From assembly GCA_025210235.1 (NCBI GenBank), contig JAOASG010000016.1, positions 1 to 64,000 of the forward strand: 64,000 nt of DNA, given 5' to 3'. The stretch's first letter is position 1. Each line of letters opens with the position of its first letter. The translations under genes were made by a program, and so were the position numbers. Origin of the DNA: Vallitalea sp. GTDB lineage: Bacteria > Bacillota > Clostridia > Lachnospirales > Vallitaleaceae. The notes beneath the pieces were generated by a model. The model saw nothing but the letters and a program-made list of their open reading frames with translations. It was not told where the DNA came from and ran no database searches. Positions 17,307 to 27,149 of this stretch are shown here, in pieces.

Positions 17307-17873
17307 ATGATTTTATTAATAGATAACTATGATTCATTTACTTATAATCTATATCAATATATAGGGCAGTTTGAAAAAGATATAAAAGTAGTAAGAAATG
17401 ATGAGATAACAATAGAAGAAATAGAAGAATTAAACCCACAAAAAATAATTATTTCTCCAGGGCCCAAATGCCCTGATGATGCAGGCATTTGCGTAGAAGT
17501 TATAAGATATTTTTGGGAGAAAAAACCTATTTTAGGTATTTGTTTAGGACATCAATGTATTGGAAAAGCATTTGGAGCAGTTATAACATATGCGAAAGAA
17601 TTATATCATGGTAAGTATTCAATGATAACGCATACGGGAGTAAGTATATTTGATGGACTATCAAAAACATTTCAAGGAGCTAGATATCATTCACTAGTAA
17701 TTAAATTAAATACAATACCAGATGAACTAGAAATAATTGCATCAACTGAAGATGGAGAAGTTATGGGAGTTCAGCATAATAAATATCCAGTTATTGGACT
17801 TCAGTTTCATCCTGAATCAATCTATACACCTGATGGTATAAAAATAATAGAGAACTTTTTGAAAGGAGTATAA
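17307..17873 (+). CDS. trpG: Anthranilate synthase component II (glutamine amidotransferase)
   Basis: A 188-residue class I amidotransferase that supplies ammonia to TrpE. It has the LIDNYDSFTYNLYQY start, the nucleophile Cys in GICLGHQCIG, and the His-Glu pair in LQFHPESI. The ATG at 17307 has an AGGAGG site 7-8 bp upstream; the longer in-frame extension to 17274 lacks one. In some organisms this subunit is shared with folate synthesis (PabA), but here it lies in the trp operon. Confidence 0.94.
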   Translation: MILLIDNYDSFTYNLYQYIGQFEKDIKVVRNDEITIEEIEELNPQKIIISPGPKCPDDAGICVEVIRYFWEKKPILGICLGHQCIGKAFGAVITYAKELYHGKYSMITHTGVSIFDGLSKTFQGARYHSLVIKLNTIPDELEIIASTEDGEVMGVQHNKYPVIGLQFHPESIYTPDGIKIIENFLKGV

Positions 17874-17876
17874 ATA

Positions 17877-18887
17877 GTGAGAAAATATTTATTGAAATTA
17901 ATGAATGGACAAGATTTAACAGAGTCTGAAATGATTGAAGTAATGGATAATATAATGAGTGGGAATGTAACAGAAGCTCAAATTGCCAGTTTTCTTACAG
18001 CGTTAAAAATTAAAGGTGAAGTAGTTACTGAAATTGTTGCAGGAGCAAAAATCCTTAGAGAAAAGGCTGAAAAAGTAGATTTATCTGAGTACTATACAGT
18101 TGATACATGTGGAACAGGTGGGGATAAGTCAGGTACATATAATATATCAACAGCAGTAGCTATTGTAGTTGCCACCGCAGGATTAAAAGTGGTTAAACAT
18201 GGTAATCGTTCAGTATCAAGTAAATGTGGAAGTGCCGATGTACTAGAAACATTAGGGATTAAAATAGATTTACAACCAGAAAAAGTTAAAAAGTGCGTTG
18301 AAGAAGTGGGGATAGGGTTTTTCTTTGCACCAGTTTTTCATAAATCTATGAGATTTGTAGGTAAAACAAGAAAAGAAATGGGAGTAAGTACAATATTTAA
18401 TATATTAGGGCCTTTAGCTAATCCAGCAAATGCTAATGCTCAAGTATTAGGTGTATTTGATGAAAAGCTAACAGAAATAATGGCTGAAGTTTTAAAAAAT
18501 CTTGGTGTAAAACGTGCATTAGTTGTTCATGGTAAAGATGGCTTAGATGAATTTTCTATAACAGGAGAAACAAAAGTAACAGAATTAAAAGATAATCAAT
18601 TAAAAAGTTACATAGTAAGGCCAGAAGATTTTGGTATTAAATCAGCAGATATAAAAGAAATAATAGGTGGTGATTCAAAAGAAAACGCAAATATTATAAG
18701 AGATATCTTTAATGGTAAAAAAGGACCTAAGAGAGACATATTATTGTTAAATGCAGGAGCTTCTTTATATGTAGGAGAAAAAGTGGATTCTATCGCTGAT
18801 GGTATTAAGTTAGCTAGTAAGTTAATTGATGAAGGTAAAGTTATTAGAAAATTAGAAGAATTTATATATTATTCAAATAAGGTGTAG
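17877..18887 (+). CDS. trpD: Anthranilate phosphoribosyltransferase
   Basis: A 336-residue enzyme transferring phosphoribose from PRPP to anthranilate. The PRPP-binding Gly-rich motif DTCGTGGDKSGTYNIST, the KHGNRSVSSKCGSADVLE motif and the FFFAPVFHKSMR segment are intact. It starts with GTG three bases after the trpG stop, with AAAGGAG inside the end of trpG, so the two are translationally coupled. Confidence 0.95.
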   Translation: MRKYLLKLMNGQDLTESEMIEVMDNIMSGNVTEAQIASFLTALKIKGEVVTEIVAGAKILREKAEKVDLSEYYTVDTCGTGGDKSGTYNISTAVAIVVATAGLKVVKHGNRSVSSKCGSADVLETLGIKIDLQPEKVKKCVEEVGIGFFFAPVFHKSMRFVGKTRKEMGVSTIFNILGPLANPANANAQVLGVFDEKLTEIMAEVLKNLGVKRALVVHGKDGLDEFSITGETKVTELKDNQLKSYIVRPEDFGIKSADIKEIIGGDSKENANIIRDIFNGKKGPKRDILLLNAGASLYVGEKVDSIADGIKLASKLIDEGKVIRKLEEFIYYSNKV

Positions 18888-18894
18888 AGATTTA

Positions 18895-18927
18895 ATAATT
18901 AAATTATAGTAGTTTTGCAATTACTTA
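18895..18927 (+). repeat. Inverted-repeat family arm, copy B (single arm)
   Basis: TAGTTTTGCAATTACTTA at 18910-18927 matches the right arm of the element at 8944-9062. No clear left arm is present because trpD ends just upstream. It ends 31 bp before the trpC ATG, the same distance as copy A from marR. Confidence 0.55.
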
Positions 18928-18958
18928 TTATAAGTTTCTGTGGAGCAGGAGGAGTAAA

Positions 18959-19750
18959 ATGTCAGTACCAAGTATATTAATAAATATCATTAATATGAAA
19001 CAACAAAAACTAAATGAATTGAAGAAAGAAATTAGTGAGAGAGATTTAAGATATAAGATAAAAAGTATACCCCAAAGACCTTCTTTTTATGAAGCTATTA
19101 AAAAAGATGGCTTATCTATTATAGGAGAAGTAAAGAAAGCTTCACCTTCAAAAGGAATTATTAAAACAGAATTTGAACCAATAAAAATAGCTAAACAATA
19201 TGAAAAAGTAGTTGATGCAATATCAGTTTTGACAGAAGAAGCTTATTTTAAAGGTCATGCAAAATATTTACAAGATATTAGTAAACAAGTAAATATACCA
19301 CTACTACGAAAAGATTTTATAATTGATTCTATTCAAATATATGAAGCCAAATTATTAGGGGCTAGTGCAGTTCTTTTAATTGCAGCAATATTAGATGAGA
19401 AAAAACTACAAAACTTTCTTGCGATAGCAAAATCATTGGCAATGGATGCATTAGTTGAAGTTCATAATGAAAAGGAATTAGAAATGGTTTTAAAAACTGA
19501 TGCTGTAATTATTGGTATAAACAATAGAAATCTTCATACTTTTGAAGTTAATATTGATACAACAATTAAACTTAGAAAAATGATACCAGATGATATGTTG
19601 GTTATTAGTGAAAGTGGTATTTTTACAGGTGATGATATTAAAAGATTATGTCAAGTTAAGATTGACGGTATACTAGTTGGAGAAAGTTTTATGCGTTCAA
19701 AAAGTATACCATTAAAAGCAGAGGAGTTTAGAAATGCATATTCAAACTAA
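18959..19750 (+). CDS. trpC: Indole-3-glycerol phosphate synthase
   Basis: A 263-residue TIM-barrel enzyme. The catalytic signatures IIGEVKKASPSKGII, LLRKDFIID, IGINNRNLHTFEV and VISESGI are all present. A strong GGAGGAG site lies 5-6 bp before the ATG. Its 3' end overlaps trpF by 17 bp. The gap from trpD holds the TAGTTTTGCAATTACTTA arm. Confidence 0.95.
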   Translation: MSVPSILINIINMKQQKLNELKKEISERDLRYKIKSIPQRPSFYEAIKKDGLSIIGEVKKASPSKGIIKTEFEPIKIAKQYEKVVDAISVLTEEAYFKGHAKYLQDISKQVNIPLLRKDFIIDSIQIYEAKLLGASAVLLIAAILDEKKLQNFLAIAKSLAMDALVEVHNEKELEMVLKTDAVIIGINNRNLHTFEVNIDTTIKLRKMIPDDMLVISESGIFTGDDIKRLCQVKIDGILVGESFMRSKSIPLKAEEFRNAYSN

Positions 19751-20360
19751 AGTTAAAATATGTGGAATTACAACAAAAAAAGAAATAAGTTTAATAAACA
19801 AATATGATATTGACTATATCGGCTTTGTATTTGCACAAAGTAAAAGGCAAGTAACAGTAGAACAAGTAATACAACTAAGAAAAAGTTTAAGAGAATACAT
19901 AAAAACAGTAGGTGTTTTTGTAAATCATCCTATTAAAGAAGTAAATGACATAGCTAGAAAATGTGGATTAGATGTTTGTCAACTACATGGAGAAGAAAAG
20001 CAATGGGAGTGTTTAGAAGTAAATACAGAAGTATGGAAAAGTATTTCCATAAAAGATGAAAAGAGCATAATAGAATTAGATAAGTTTAAGAAAGTAAATG
20101 CGTTAGTATTAGATACCTATGTTAAAGGTGAAAAAGGTGGGACAGGGAAAAATTTTAATTGGGAATTAGCTAAGGGTTTATCAACAAAGTATAAAATTGC
20201 ACTAGCAGGTGGGCTTAATCCTACTAACGTAGAAGATGCGATTGAAATTGTTAGACCACAAATAATAGATGTTAGTTCTGGTGTAGAGACAAACGGTAAA
20301 AAAGATGAATCTAAAATAAAAACATTTGTTAGGAGAGTGAAAAGATATGGATTTAGCTAG
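19734..20360 (+). CDS. trpF: Phosphoribosylanthranilate isomerase
   Basis: A 208-residue TIM-barrel isomerase acting between TrpD and TrpC. Key segments are [11 protein letters not shown] (general-base Cys), [35 protein letters not shown] and [16 protein letters not shown] inside trpC serves as the ribosome site. It overlaps trpC upstream and trpB downstream (14 bp), so it is tightly coupled. Confidence 0.95.
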   Translation: MHIQTKVKICGITTKKEISLINKYDIDYIGFVFAQSKRQVTVEQVIQLRKSLREYIKTVGVFVNHPIKEVNDIARKCGLDVCQLHGEEKQWECLEVNTEVWKSISIKDEKSIIELDKFKKVNALVLDTYVKGEKGGTGKNFNWELAKGLSTKYKIALAGGLNPTNVEDAIEIVRPQIIDVSSGVETNGKKDESKIKTFVRRVKRYGFS

Positions 20361-21519
20361 AAAATTTGGTGAATTTGGTGGTCAATATGTACCAGAAACA
20401 TTGATGAAACCATTAAGGGAATTAGAAGATGAATTTAAAAAGTGTATAGAAGATCCTTCGTTTAAGGAAGAGTATATGTATTATTTAAAACAATATGTAG
20501 GAAGGCCATCACCACTATATTATGCAGAAAGATTAACTGAAAAATTAAATGGAGCAAAGATTTATTTAAAAAGAGAAGATTTAAATCATACTGGTGCTCA
20601 CAAAATCAACAATGTTATAGGACAAATGTTATTAGCCAAAAGAATGGGGAAGAAAAAAATAATTGCAGAAACAGGTGCAGGACAACATGGCGTTGCTACA
20701 GCAACAGGAGCAGCATTGTTTGATATGGAATGTACAGTATTTATGGGTGAAGAAGATATAGAAAGACAGAAATTAAATGTATTTAAAATGGAATTACTTG
20801 GAGCTAAAGTAGTGCCATGTACATCTGGAACTAAAACGCTAAAAGATGCCACAAATGAAGCTATTAGAGAATGGGTACGTTCAGTAGAGGATACTTTTTA
20901 TGTTATTGGCTCAGTAGTAGGTCCTCATCCATACCCAACAATGGTAAGACATTTTCAAAAAATCATTGGAGAAGAAACAAAAGCACAGATATTAGAGCAA
21001 GAAGGTAAATTACCAGATGCCATAATAGCATGTGTGGGTGGAGGAAGTAATGCAGCAGGTATATTCTATCCATTTATAGAAGATAAAAATGTTAAGTTAA
21101 TCGGTGTAGAGGCAGCGGGTAAAGGAATAGATACACAAGAACACGCAGCAACATTTGCAAAAGGTAAAGTTGGTGTATTACATGGCATGAAAACTTATTT
21201 AATACAAGACGTTGAAGGCAATATTTTTCCCGTGTACTCAATATCAGCAGGACTAGATTATCCAGGAGTAGGCCCAGAGCATTCACATTTATATAAAACA
21301 AATAGAGCAACATATGAATCTATTACTGATAGGGAAGCCATAGATGCTTTTTATGAATTATCAAGAATGGAAGGAATTATACCAGCACTAGAAAGTTCGC
21401 ATGCTATTGCACATGCCATGAAAATTGCTCCTAAAATGTCAAAAGATCAAGTAATAGTAATTAACTTATCAGGTAGAGGAGATAAAGATGTTCATACAAT
21501 ATTAGGATTAAAAGAATAG
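20347..21519 (+). CDS. trpB: Tryptophan synthase beta chain
   Basis: A 390-residue PLP enzyme condensing indole with serine. It has the [11 protein letters not shown] start, the PLP-lysine motif [14 protein letters not shown], the [16 protein letters not shown] indole region and the phosphate-binding GGGSNAAG. It is a standard-length TrpB1-type that works with TrpA, and it overlaps the end of trpF. Confidence 0.96.
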   Translation: MDLARKFGEFGGQYVPETLMKPLRELEDEFKKCIEDPSFKEEYMYYLKQYVGRPSPLYYAERLTEKLNGAKIYLKREDLNHTGAHKINNVIGQMLLAKRMGKKKIIAETGAGQHGVATATGAALFDMECTVFMGEEDIERQKLNVFKMELLGAKVVPCTSGTKTLKDATNEAIREWVRSVEDTFYVIGSVVGPHPYPTMVRHFQKIIGEETKAQILEQEGKLPDAIIACVGGGSNAAGIFYPFIEDKNVKLIGVEAAGKGIDTQEHAATFAKGKVGVLHGMKTYLIQDVEGNIFPVYSISAGLDYPGVGPEHSHLYKTNRATYESITDREAIDAFYELSRMEGIIPALESSHAIAHAMKIAPKMSKDQVIVINLSGRGDKDVHTILGLKE

Positions 21520-21566
21520 ATACTATTAATGCATAACAATAATATTTGAGAGTGAGGGAACTAATT

Positions 21567-22346
21567 GTGAATAGAATAGAAGAAAAATTTAATGAGTTAA
21601 GAAAACAACAAAAAACTGCTTACATTACATATATAACAGCAGGAGATCCATCAATAGAGCAAACGGAAAAGTTAGTTTATGCTATGGAAGATGCAGGATC
21701 AGATATTATAGAAATAGGAATCCCTTTTTCTGATCCATTGGCAGATGGACCTGTTATTCAAGATGCAGCTTTAAGAGCATTAACAAATGGAGTAACAATT
21801 AGTAAAATAATGAACTGTGTTGTAAATATTAGAAAGAACACTAATATACCTCTTTTGTATTTAGTATATTTTAATACTATTTTAAATTATGGTGTTAAAG
21901 AGTTTGTTTTAAAATGTGTGGAAGTTGGTATAGATGGTTTAATAATACCTGATTTACCATTAGAAGAAAGAGATGAAATCATTGAATATATTAATGAATA
22001 TAATATTGCTTTGATTCCATTGGTAGCTCCAACATCAAAAGAAAGGATAAAAGATGTTATTAATGGATGTAGTGGTTTTGTTTATTGCGTATCTTCTTTA
22101 GGGGTAACTGGTACAAGACATGATTTTTATAGTGGAATTGAAGAATATTTAGAAGATGTAAAAAAACAAAGTAATTTACCTATTGCGATAGGATTCGGTA
22201 TTTCAGATAAAAGTAAAGTTGAACGTTTTAGTAAAATTGTTGATGGTGTTATAGTTGGGTCAGCTATTGTTAGAGTAGTAGAAAAGACTAATGGAGATGT
22301 TGAAGCTGTTAAGGATAAGATTAGAGATATCTTTGGCATTGGATAA
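21567..22346 (+). CDS. trpA: Tryptophan synthase alpha chain
   Basis: A 259-residue TIM-barrel subunit cleaving indole-3-glycerol phosphate. The signatures YITAGDPS, DIIEIGIPFSDPLADGPVIQ (catalytic Glu and Asp) and VSSLGVTGTR are present. GTG 21567 is preceded by GTGAGGGA; the frame is open to 21546, but that start lacks a site. It is the last gene of the trp operon, with a terminator hairpin at 22419. Confidence 0.95.
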   Translation: MNRIEEKFNELRKQQKTAYITYITAGDPSIEQTEKLVYAMEDAGSDIIEIGIPFSDPLADGPVIQDAALRALTNGVTISKIMNCVVNIRKNTNIPLLYLVYFNTILNYGVKEFVLKCVEVGIDGLIIPDLPLEERDEIIEYINEYNIALIPLVAPTSKERIKDVINGCSGFVYCVSSLGVTGTRHDFYSGIEEYLEDVKKQSNLPIAIGFGISDKSKVERFSKIVDGVIVGSAIVRVVEKTNGDVEAVKDKIRDIFGIG

Positions 22347-22418
22347 ATTTTAAACTTGATGGTTACCTGAAAAATGCATATAATAATTTTATAAATAGTT
22401 TGGGTATATACTATAATT

Positions 22419-22444
22419 AAAGTCTATCTTATAAGGTAGGCTTT
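22419..22444 (+). terminator. Terminator-like hairpin after trpA (repeat unit 1)
   Basis: AAAGTCTATC pairs with GGTAGGCTTT around a short loop. The 42-bp block 22410-22451 is almost duplicated at 23666-23708 (37 of 42 identical, pairing kept). Confidence 0.68.
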
Positions 22445-22468
22445 AGTATTAATGAGAAAGGATAATTA

Positions 22469-23596
22469 ATGAAAAAAATACAGATTATTAGACTATCATT
22501 TCAATTATTATGTGTATTGTTAAGCGTTATAGGATTTTTTCAAAGCTTTCAGGTGACTATGATAATCATTATGCTGGTGGGTATTGTTGGAGGAGCTTAT
22601 TATTGTGGTTGGATATGTCCATATGGTACTCTGCAAGAAATTTTTGGTAAGTTGGGTAATAAGATTGGAATAAAGAAGAGAAAAATGCCAGCACCTGTGC
22701 AGAAGTACTTACAATATTTAAGATACATTATATACATATGTTTTGCTCTAATTACTTTTGACATATTCTTTACATTATTTAGTTATGATCCTCGGAGTAA
22801 CTTTCTAATGCTTCTTTCTGGAAATATACCTTCTGTGGCTATATTGATTATTATCATATCTTTTGTGGTGCTTGGAATGTTCTTTGAAAGACCATTTTGT
22901 AATTATTTATGTTTTGAAGGCGTAAAATATGGAGCAATGTCATTGTTAAGGGTGTTTACAATAAAGAGAAATACAAACAGTTGTATAAACTGTAAAAGAT
23001 GTGACAAGGTATGTCCAATGAATATTCAGGTTTCTAAAGCTGAACAGTTACGTTCACCTCAATGTATCAACTGCTTTGAATGTGTATCAGCTTGTCCTGT
23101 TAAAGGAACTTTGACCTACGGTAAAGTGATTTTTACTCAAAAATTAAAACGCTTTTATTTTGTAGGAATTGGGTTAGCTATTTTAGTAGTAGCTTTTACA
23201 ATATTTGAACATCATCATGTTGATATAGATGGTGGTAGTGAAAAGGTTTTTGATGATGATGGAAATGTGAATATTAATAATCAAAATAAAACAGCAACGG
23301 TTATAGACAGTAGCGAAGTACATACTGATGGATATATGGACGGGACGTATACTGGTACAGCCAAAGGACACAACGGAGATATGACAGTGGAAGTAACTAT
23401 TGCATCTGGTCAGATTACGAAAGTTCAAGTTGCAGATCATATAGATGATGCAAAGTGGTTTAACAGAGCTAATGATGTTATTCCTCATGAGATTATAAGC
23501 TCTCAATCAACAGATGTGGATGCGGTCAGTGGGGCAACATTCTCATCACAAGGTATTATTGATGCTGTCAAAAATGCATTGGAATCAGCCAAGTAA
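22469..23596 (+). CDS. Membrane polyferredoxin with C-terminal FMN-binding domain (NapH/RnfG-like)
   Basis: A 375-residue membrane protein. The N-terminal two thirds resemble NapH/NosR/YccM electron-transfer proteins: several transmembrane helices, YCGWICPYGTLQE, then two [4Fe-4S] motifs (CINCKRCDKVCP and CINCFECVSACP). After another helix, an extracytoplasmic FMN-binding domain (about 285-375) ends with DAVSGATFSS, matching the ApbE flavinylation pattern with Thr357 as probable FMN attachment. It would carry electrons across or along the membrane; donor and acceptor are unknown. It is a single-gene unit bracketed by two nearly identical hairpins. Confidence 0.85.
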   Translation: MKKIQIIRLSFQLLCVLLSVIGFFQSFQVTMIIIMLVGIVGGAYYCGWICPYGTLQEIFGKLGNKIGIKKRKMPAPVQKYLQYLRYIIYICFALITFDIFFTLFSYDPRSNFLMLLSGNIPSVAILIIIISFVVLGMFFERPFCNYLCFEGVKYGAMSLLRVFTIKRNTNSCINCKRCDKVCPMNIQVSKAEQLRSPQCINCFECVSACPVKGTLTYGKVIFTQKLKRFYFVGIGLAILVVAFTIFEHHHVDIDGGSEKVFDDDGNVNINNQNKTATVIDSSEVHTDGYMDGTYTGTAKGHNGDMTVEVTIASGQITKVQVADHIDDAKWFNRANDVIPHEIISSQSTDVDAVSGATFSSQGIIDAVKNALESAK

Positions 23597-23674
23597 TAAT
23601 AATTGTTTATACATAAGAATTAGATGAAACTAAATTTGTAATATAGATGGATATATACTGGACACACTATAATT

Positions 23675-23700
23675 AAAGTCTACTTCATAAAGTAGGCTTT
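23675..23700 (+). terminator. Terminator-like hairpin (repeat unit 2)
   Basis: AAAGTCTACTT pairs with AAGTAGGCTTT. It is the second copy of the 42-bp block found after trpA, here after the FMN/Fe-S gene. Confidence 0.68.
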
Positions 23701-23759
23701 AGTGTTATTAAGGGTAATGTAGAATAACCAGAATAGTCGATTTTCTTAAGTGGATATGC

Positions 23760-23765
23760 TATAAT
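23760..23765 (+). promoter_or_regulatory. Extended -10 promoter for the TPR lipoprotein
   Basis: TATGCTATAAT forms an extended -10 about 45 bp before the start codon. Confidence 0.5.
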
Positions 23766-23809
23766 ATGAAAATGTAGCATAATTAACAAATAGAACGGAG
23801 TATTAAGAA

Positions 23810-25063
23810 ATGAAAAAAGTATTAATTTTGATGGTATTAGTAACAATAATAATTACAGGGTGTAGTTCAAGTAGTGAAATAATTAATATTAACAAAGAAG
23901 GATATACACTTTTTACAGAAGGAAAATATCAAGAAGCACTTGAAAAATATAATGAGGCAATTGAAAAAGACGATAAGTTTTCTACGTCATATGCTAATAG
24001 AGGAATGATTTATTTTGAACTTGGAAATTATGAAAAAGCTTTAGAAGATATAAATAAAGCTATTAATCTTAATGATAAAGATGCAGTTGCATATAGCAAT
24101 AGAGGATATCTATACCTTTCAAAAGGAGAAATATTAGAAGCTATAGAGGATTTAAACAAAGCTATACAATTAAAAAAATATTTTAAAGAAAAAGAATTAT
24201 TAGCTTTAACATATGCTACTAGGGGCAGTGCTTATAGATTAATAGGAGATTTTGAAGAGAGCATTAAATCATTTGATAATGCTTTGAAGATTAACAAAAA
24301 TGACAAAACTATTTATAATGCAAAGGGTATTCTTTACAAAGATTGGGGAAAATATGATGAGGCTTTAGAAAGTTATGAAAAAGCGATATCTATAGATCAA
24401 TCATATGCATATGCTTATGCAAATAGAGCTTTTGTATATTATTTGAAAAAAGAATTGAATATAGCTTTAGCTGATATTAATACTGCTATTGATATTCAAC
24501 CTTTAATTCCACAGGCACATAACACAAGAGCGCTTATTTATATAGAAAAAGGAGAAAATGATAAAGCTATTGAAATATATGATTTTATAATTGAAAAATG
24601 GCAAAACTATGCTGATGCATATATAGGTAGAGGAAATGAATATTTAAAAAAAGAAAACTATAGTAAAGCCATAGTGGACTTTTCTACTGCGGCAGAATAT
24701 GGAAGTATGGAAGGGCTATTGCATAAAGGATATTTACATGCATATTTAGAACAAAATGAAGAAGCAATTAAATCATTAAAAAAATATCTAGAAACTAACC
24801 AAAATGATTATAAAGTAATTATTAATTTAGGTGACTTATATCAACAGATAGAAAAATATGATGAATCTATAAAATACTATGAACAAGCTATAAAGATAAA
24901 TCCAGATTCATATTATGCTTATTTTAACAAAGGATTGTCTTTAGAATATCAAGGAAAATATGAGGAGGCGCTTAAAATGTTTAATAAAACATTAGAAATT
25001 AAACAAGATTTTGAGGAAGCTAAAAAGGAAATTAAATTTATTGAAGAGAAACTAAAAAGATAG
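23810..25063 (+). CDS. TPR-repeat lipoprotein
   Basis: A 417-residue lipoprotein with lipobox ITGC (Cys18) followed by about ten consecutive tetratricopeptide repeats, e.g. AYANRGMIYFELGNYEKALEDI-like units of 34 residues. TPR arrays are protein-protein interaction scaffolds. It is anchored outside the membrane; its partner is unknown. The repeats run almost to the C-terminus, and no other domain is seen. Confidence 0.85.
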   Translation: MKKVLILMVLVTIIITGCSSSSEIININKEGYTLFTEGKYQEALEKYNEAIEKDDKFSTSYANRGMIYFELGNYEKALEDINKAINLNDKDAVAYSNRGYLYLSKGEILEAIEDLNKAIQLKKYFKEKELLALTYATRGSAYRLIGDFEESIKSFDNALKINKNDKTIYNAKGILYKDWGKYDEALESYEKAISIDQSYAYAYANRAFVYYLKKELNIALADINTAIDIQPLIPQAHNTRALIYIEKGENDKAIEIYDFIIEKWQNYADAYIGRGNEYLKKENYSKAIVDFSTAAEYGSMEGLLHKGYLHAYLEQNEEAIKSLKKYLETNQNDYKVIINLGDLYQQIEKYDESIKYYEQAIKINPDSYYAYFNKGLSLEYQGKYEEALKMFNKTLEIKQDFEEAKKEIKFIEEKLKR

Positions 25064-25105
25064 ATAAATTACCCTATCATATAGTTTCCATAGGAGGAAA
25101 TTTTT

Positions 25106-26383
25106 ATGGAAAAACATTTTGAAATAGAAAAAAATGATGTTGAAAGAGTAATACTTGTGGGTATTGCAAACAGAGATAATGAATCTTACATTATTGATTC
25201 AATTAATGAATTAGAAGAATTAGCTACTACTGCTGGAGCTATAACAGTAGAAAAAGTTATCCAAAATAGAGAAAATGTTCACCCAGGAACTTATTTGGGA
25301 AAAGGAAAAATAGAAGAAGTAAAAGAGTTAATAGAAGAGTTGAACGCAACAGGAATAATCTGTGATGATGAACTATCACCTGCACAGTTGAAAAATTTGG
25401 AAGAACTACTTGAATGCAAAATAATGGATAGAACAATGGTAATTCTAGATATATTTGCAAATAGAGCACATACTAGAGAAGGTATTATTCAAGTTGAATT
25501 AGCACAGCTTCAATATAGATTATCAAGATTATCAGGTATAGGTATTTCATTATCAAGACTTGGTGGTGGAATAGGTACTAGAGGTCCAGGAGAGAAAAAA
25601 CTTGAAACAGATAGAAGACATATAAGAAAAGCTATTTCTCAACTTAAAAAAGAACTAGAAGAAGTTAAGAAACATCGTAATTTGATTAGGGAAAAACGAA
25701 AAAAACAAGGGAAAATGAAAATTGCTATAGTAGGATATACCAATGCAGGAAAGTCAACTTTATTAAATAAATTAACTGATGCACAGGTTCTTTCAGAAGA
25801 TAAATTATTTGCTACGTTAGACCCAACAACAAGGCAATTAGTACTTCCTAATGGAACGGAAGTTTTCTTGACTGATACTGTAGGATTTATAAGAAAGTTA
25901 CCTCATCAACTTATTAAAGCTTTCCATTCAACACTTGAAGAAGCTGTTGTTGCAGATATGTTAATACATGTTGTGGATAGTTCAAGTGATCAAGTTGAAA
26001 GTCATATGAAAGTAGTATATGAAACTTTAGAACAGTTAGGGGCAACAGGAAAAACAGTTATAACTGTTTTTAACAAAAGTGATAAAGAAGAAAGTGATAA
26101 ATATCTTCAAGATAATAATGCGTTTAAAACCCTAAGATTATCTGCTATTGATGGATATGGAATAGAGCAATTACTAGATATAATTGAGAAAAAAATACAA
26201 GAAGATAAGATATTTATAAAAGAAATTATTCCTTATGATAACGGTAGTATATTAAACCAAATTCGAACAAATGGACAAATTATTAATGAGGAATATAGAA
26301 ATGAAGGTACTTATATTGAAGCCTTTGTAGATATTAAAACTTTTGGAGAATTAAATAAGTTGAAAGAGAAGAGTTTAATATAA
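25106..26383 (+). CDS. hflX: Ribosome-associated GTPase HflX
   Basis: A 425-residue HflX GTPase that splits stalled or hibernating ribosomes. The N-terminal glycine-rich segment GTYLGKGKIEEV and RAHTREGIIQVELAQLQY are typical, as is GIGTRGPGEKKLETDRR. The G domain has G1 GYTNAGKSTLLN, G3 DTVGFIRKLP and G4 NKSD. A strong GGAGGAAA site precedes the ATG. It follows the TPR gene with a 42-bp gap. Confidence 0.95.
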   Translation: MEKHFEIEKNDVERVILVGIANRDNESYIIDSINELEELATTAGAITVEKVIQNRENVHPGTYLGKGKIEEVKELIEELNATGIICDDELSPAQLKNLEELLECKIMDRTMVILDIFANRAHTREGIIQVELAQLQYRLSRLSGIGISLSRLGGGIGTRGPGEKKLETDRRHIRKAISQLKKELEEVKKHRNLIREKRKKQGKMKIAIVGYTNAGKSTLLNKLTDAQVLSEDKLFATLDPTTRQLVLPNGTEVFLTDTVGFIRKLPHQLIKAFHSTLEEAVVADMLIHVVDSSSDQVESHMKVVYETLEQLGATGKTVITVFNKSDKEESDKYLQDNNAFKTLRLSAIDGYGIEQLLDIIEKKIQEDKIFIKEIIPYDNGSILNQIRTNGQIINEEYRNEGTYIEAFVDIKTFGELNKLKEKSLI

Positions 26384-26439
26384 TAGATATTATAGTATTA
26401 ATTTAAAAAATTATTTGGTTCTTTAATAGATATTTAAAC

Positions 26440-26470
26440 AATCAACTTAATGTAGTTTTGCAATTACTTA
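26440..26470 (+). repeat. Inverted-repeat family arm, copy C
   Basis: AATCAACTTAATG followed by TAGTTTTGCAATTACTTA (26453-26470) matches the complement of the left arm of copy A over about 30 bases. A degenerate left half (GGTTCTTTAATA near 26418) may be present. The arm ends 32 bp before the next start codon. Confidence 0.62.
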
Positions 26471-26502
26471 GATAAACTAATACTAAGAAAGGTTGTGTAT
26501 TC

Positions 26503-26910
26503 ATGATAAAATATGTTAATTCTGTAAAGGGTATCAATATTGATAACTTAAGTGGATTTTTTGTAGATTGGCCTAATCCTCCATCTACTAGAAAACATTT
26601 AGAGTTACTTAAAAGTAGTGCGTATGTTTGGTTAGCATTAGATGATGAAACAAATGATGTAGTTGGTTTTATTACTGCAATAACAGATAATATATTAAGT
26701 GCTTATATTCCATTGTTAGAAGTATTACCAAAATACCAAGGAAAAGGGATTGGAAAACAATTAGTGGAAATGATGTTAAGAACATTAAGTGATTATTATA
26801 TGGTGGATTTGTGTTGTGATGAAAGTTTAACAAAATTTTATAAAAAGTTTAGTATGAACCAAAGTCAGGGAATGATTATACGTAATTATACTAAACAAAA
26901 TGGAAGATAA
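26503..26910 (+). CDS. GNAT family N-acetyltransferase
   Basis: A 135-residue GNAT-fold enzyme. The acetyl-CoA-binding region LEVLPKYQGKGIGKQLVEMML fits motif A (Q/RxxGxG/A), preceded by the AYIPLLEVLP beta strand. The C-terminal FYKKFSM segment fits motif B. The substrate is unknown. It is shorter than typical but complete. It has its own terminator, and the repeat arm C lies directly upstream. Confidence 0.82.
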   Translation: MIKYVNSVKGINIDNLSGFFVDWPNPPSTRKHLELLKSSAYVWLALDDETNDVVGFITAITDNILSAYIPLLEVLPKYQGKGIGKQLVEMMLRTLSDYYMVDLCCDESLTKFYKKFSMNQSQGMIIRNYTKQNGR

Positions 26911-26982
26911 GTTTTATAAAGTGAATAATGGCTAACTGTCAGACTTCAGCTAATATTAAGGGATGTATCGGAAGTCACGTTA

Positions 26983-27016
26983 AACAAGCTCTCCAATATA
27001 ATGGAGAGCTTGTTTT
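26983..27016 (+). terminator. Intrinsic terminator after the GNAT gene
   Basis: AACAAGCTCTCC (26983-26994) pairs perfectly with GGAGAGCTTGTT (27003-27014), followed by further T. Confidence 0.88.
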
Positions 27017-27149
27017 CTGATAAAAGAATAATCATTATTGGAAGTAAAAAATAATCATTGTAAAAGGAAATGGATTTAGATAAAATAGAATAAATGGAAG
27101 TGACTCAAAGAAGAATCAGTACATACAGACTAATATTTAGGAGGACTTT

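Noticed and set aside
20598-21313. Minus-strand reading frames inside trpB
   Set aside because: They lie opposite a highly conserved gene, have no ribosome sites and no recognisable protein features.
27033-27080. Short direct repeats around ATAATCATT
   Set aside because: Only two AT-rich partial copies; too simple to call a repeat or CRISPR-like array.
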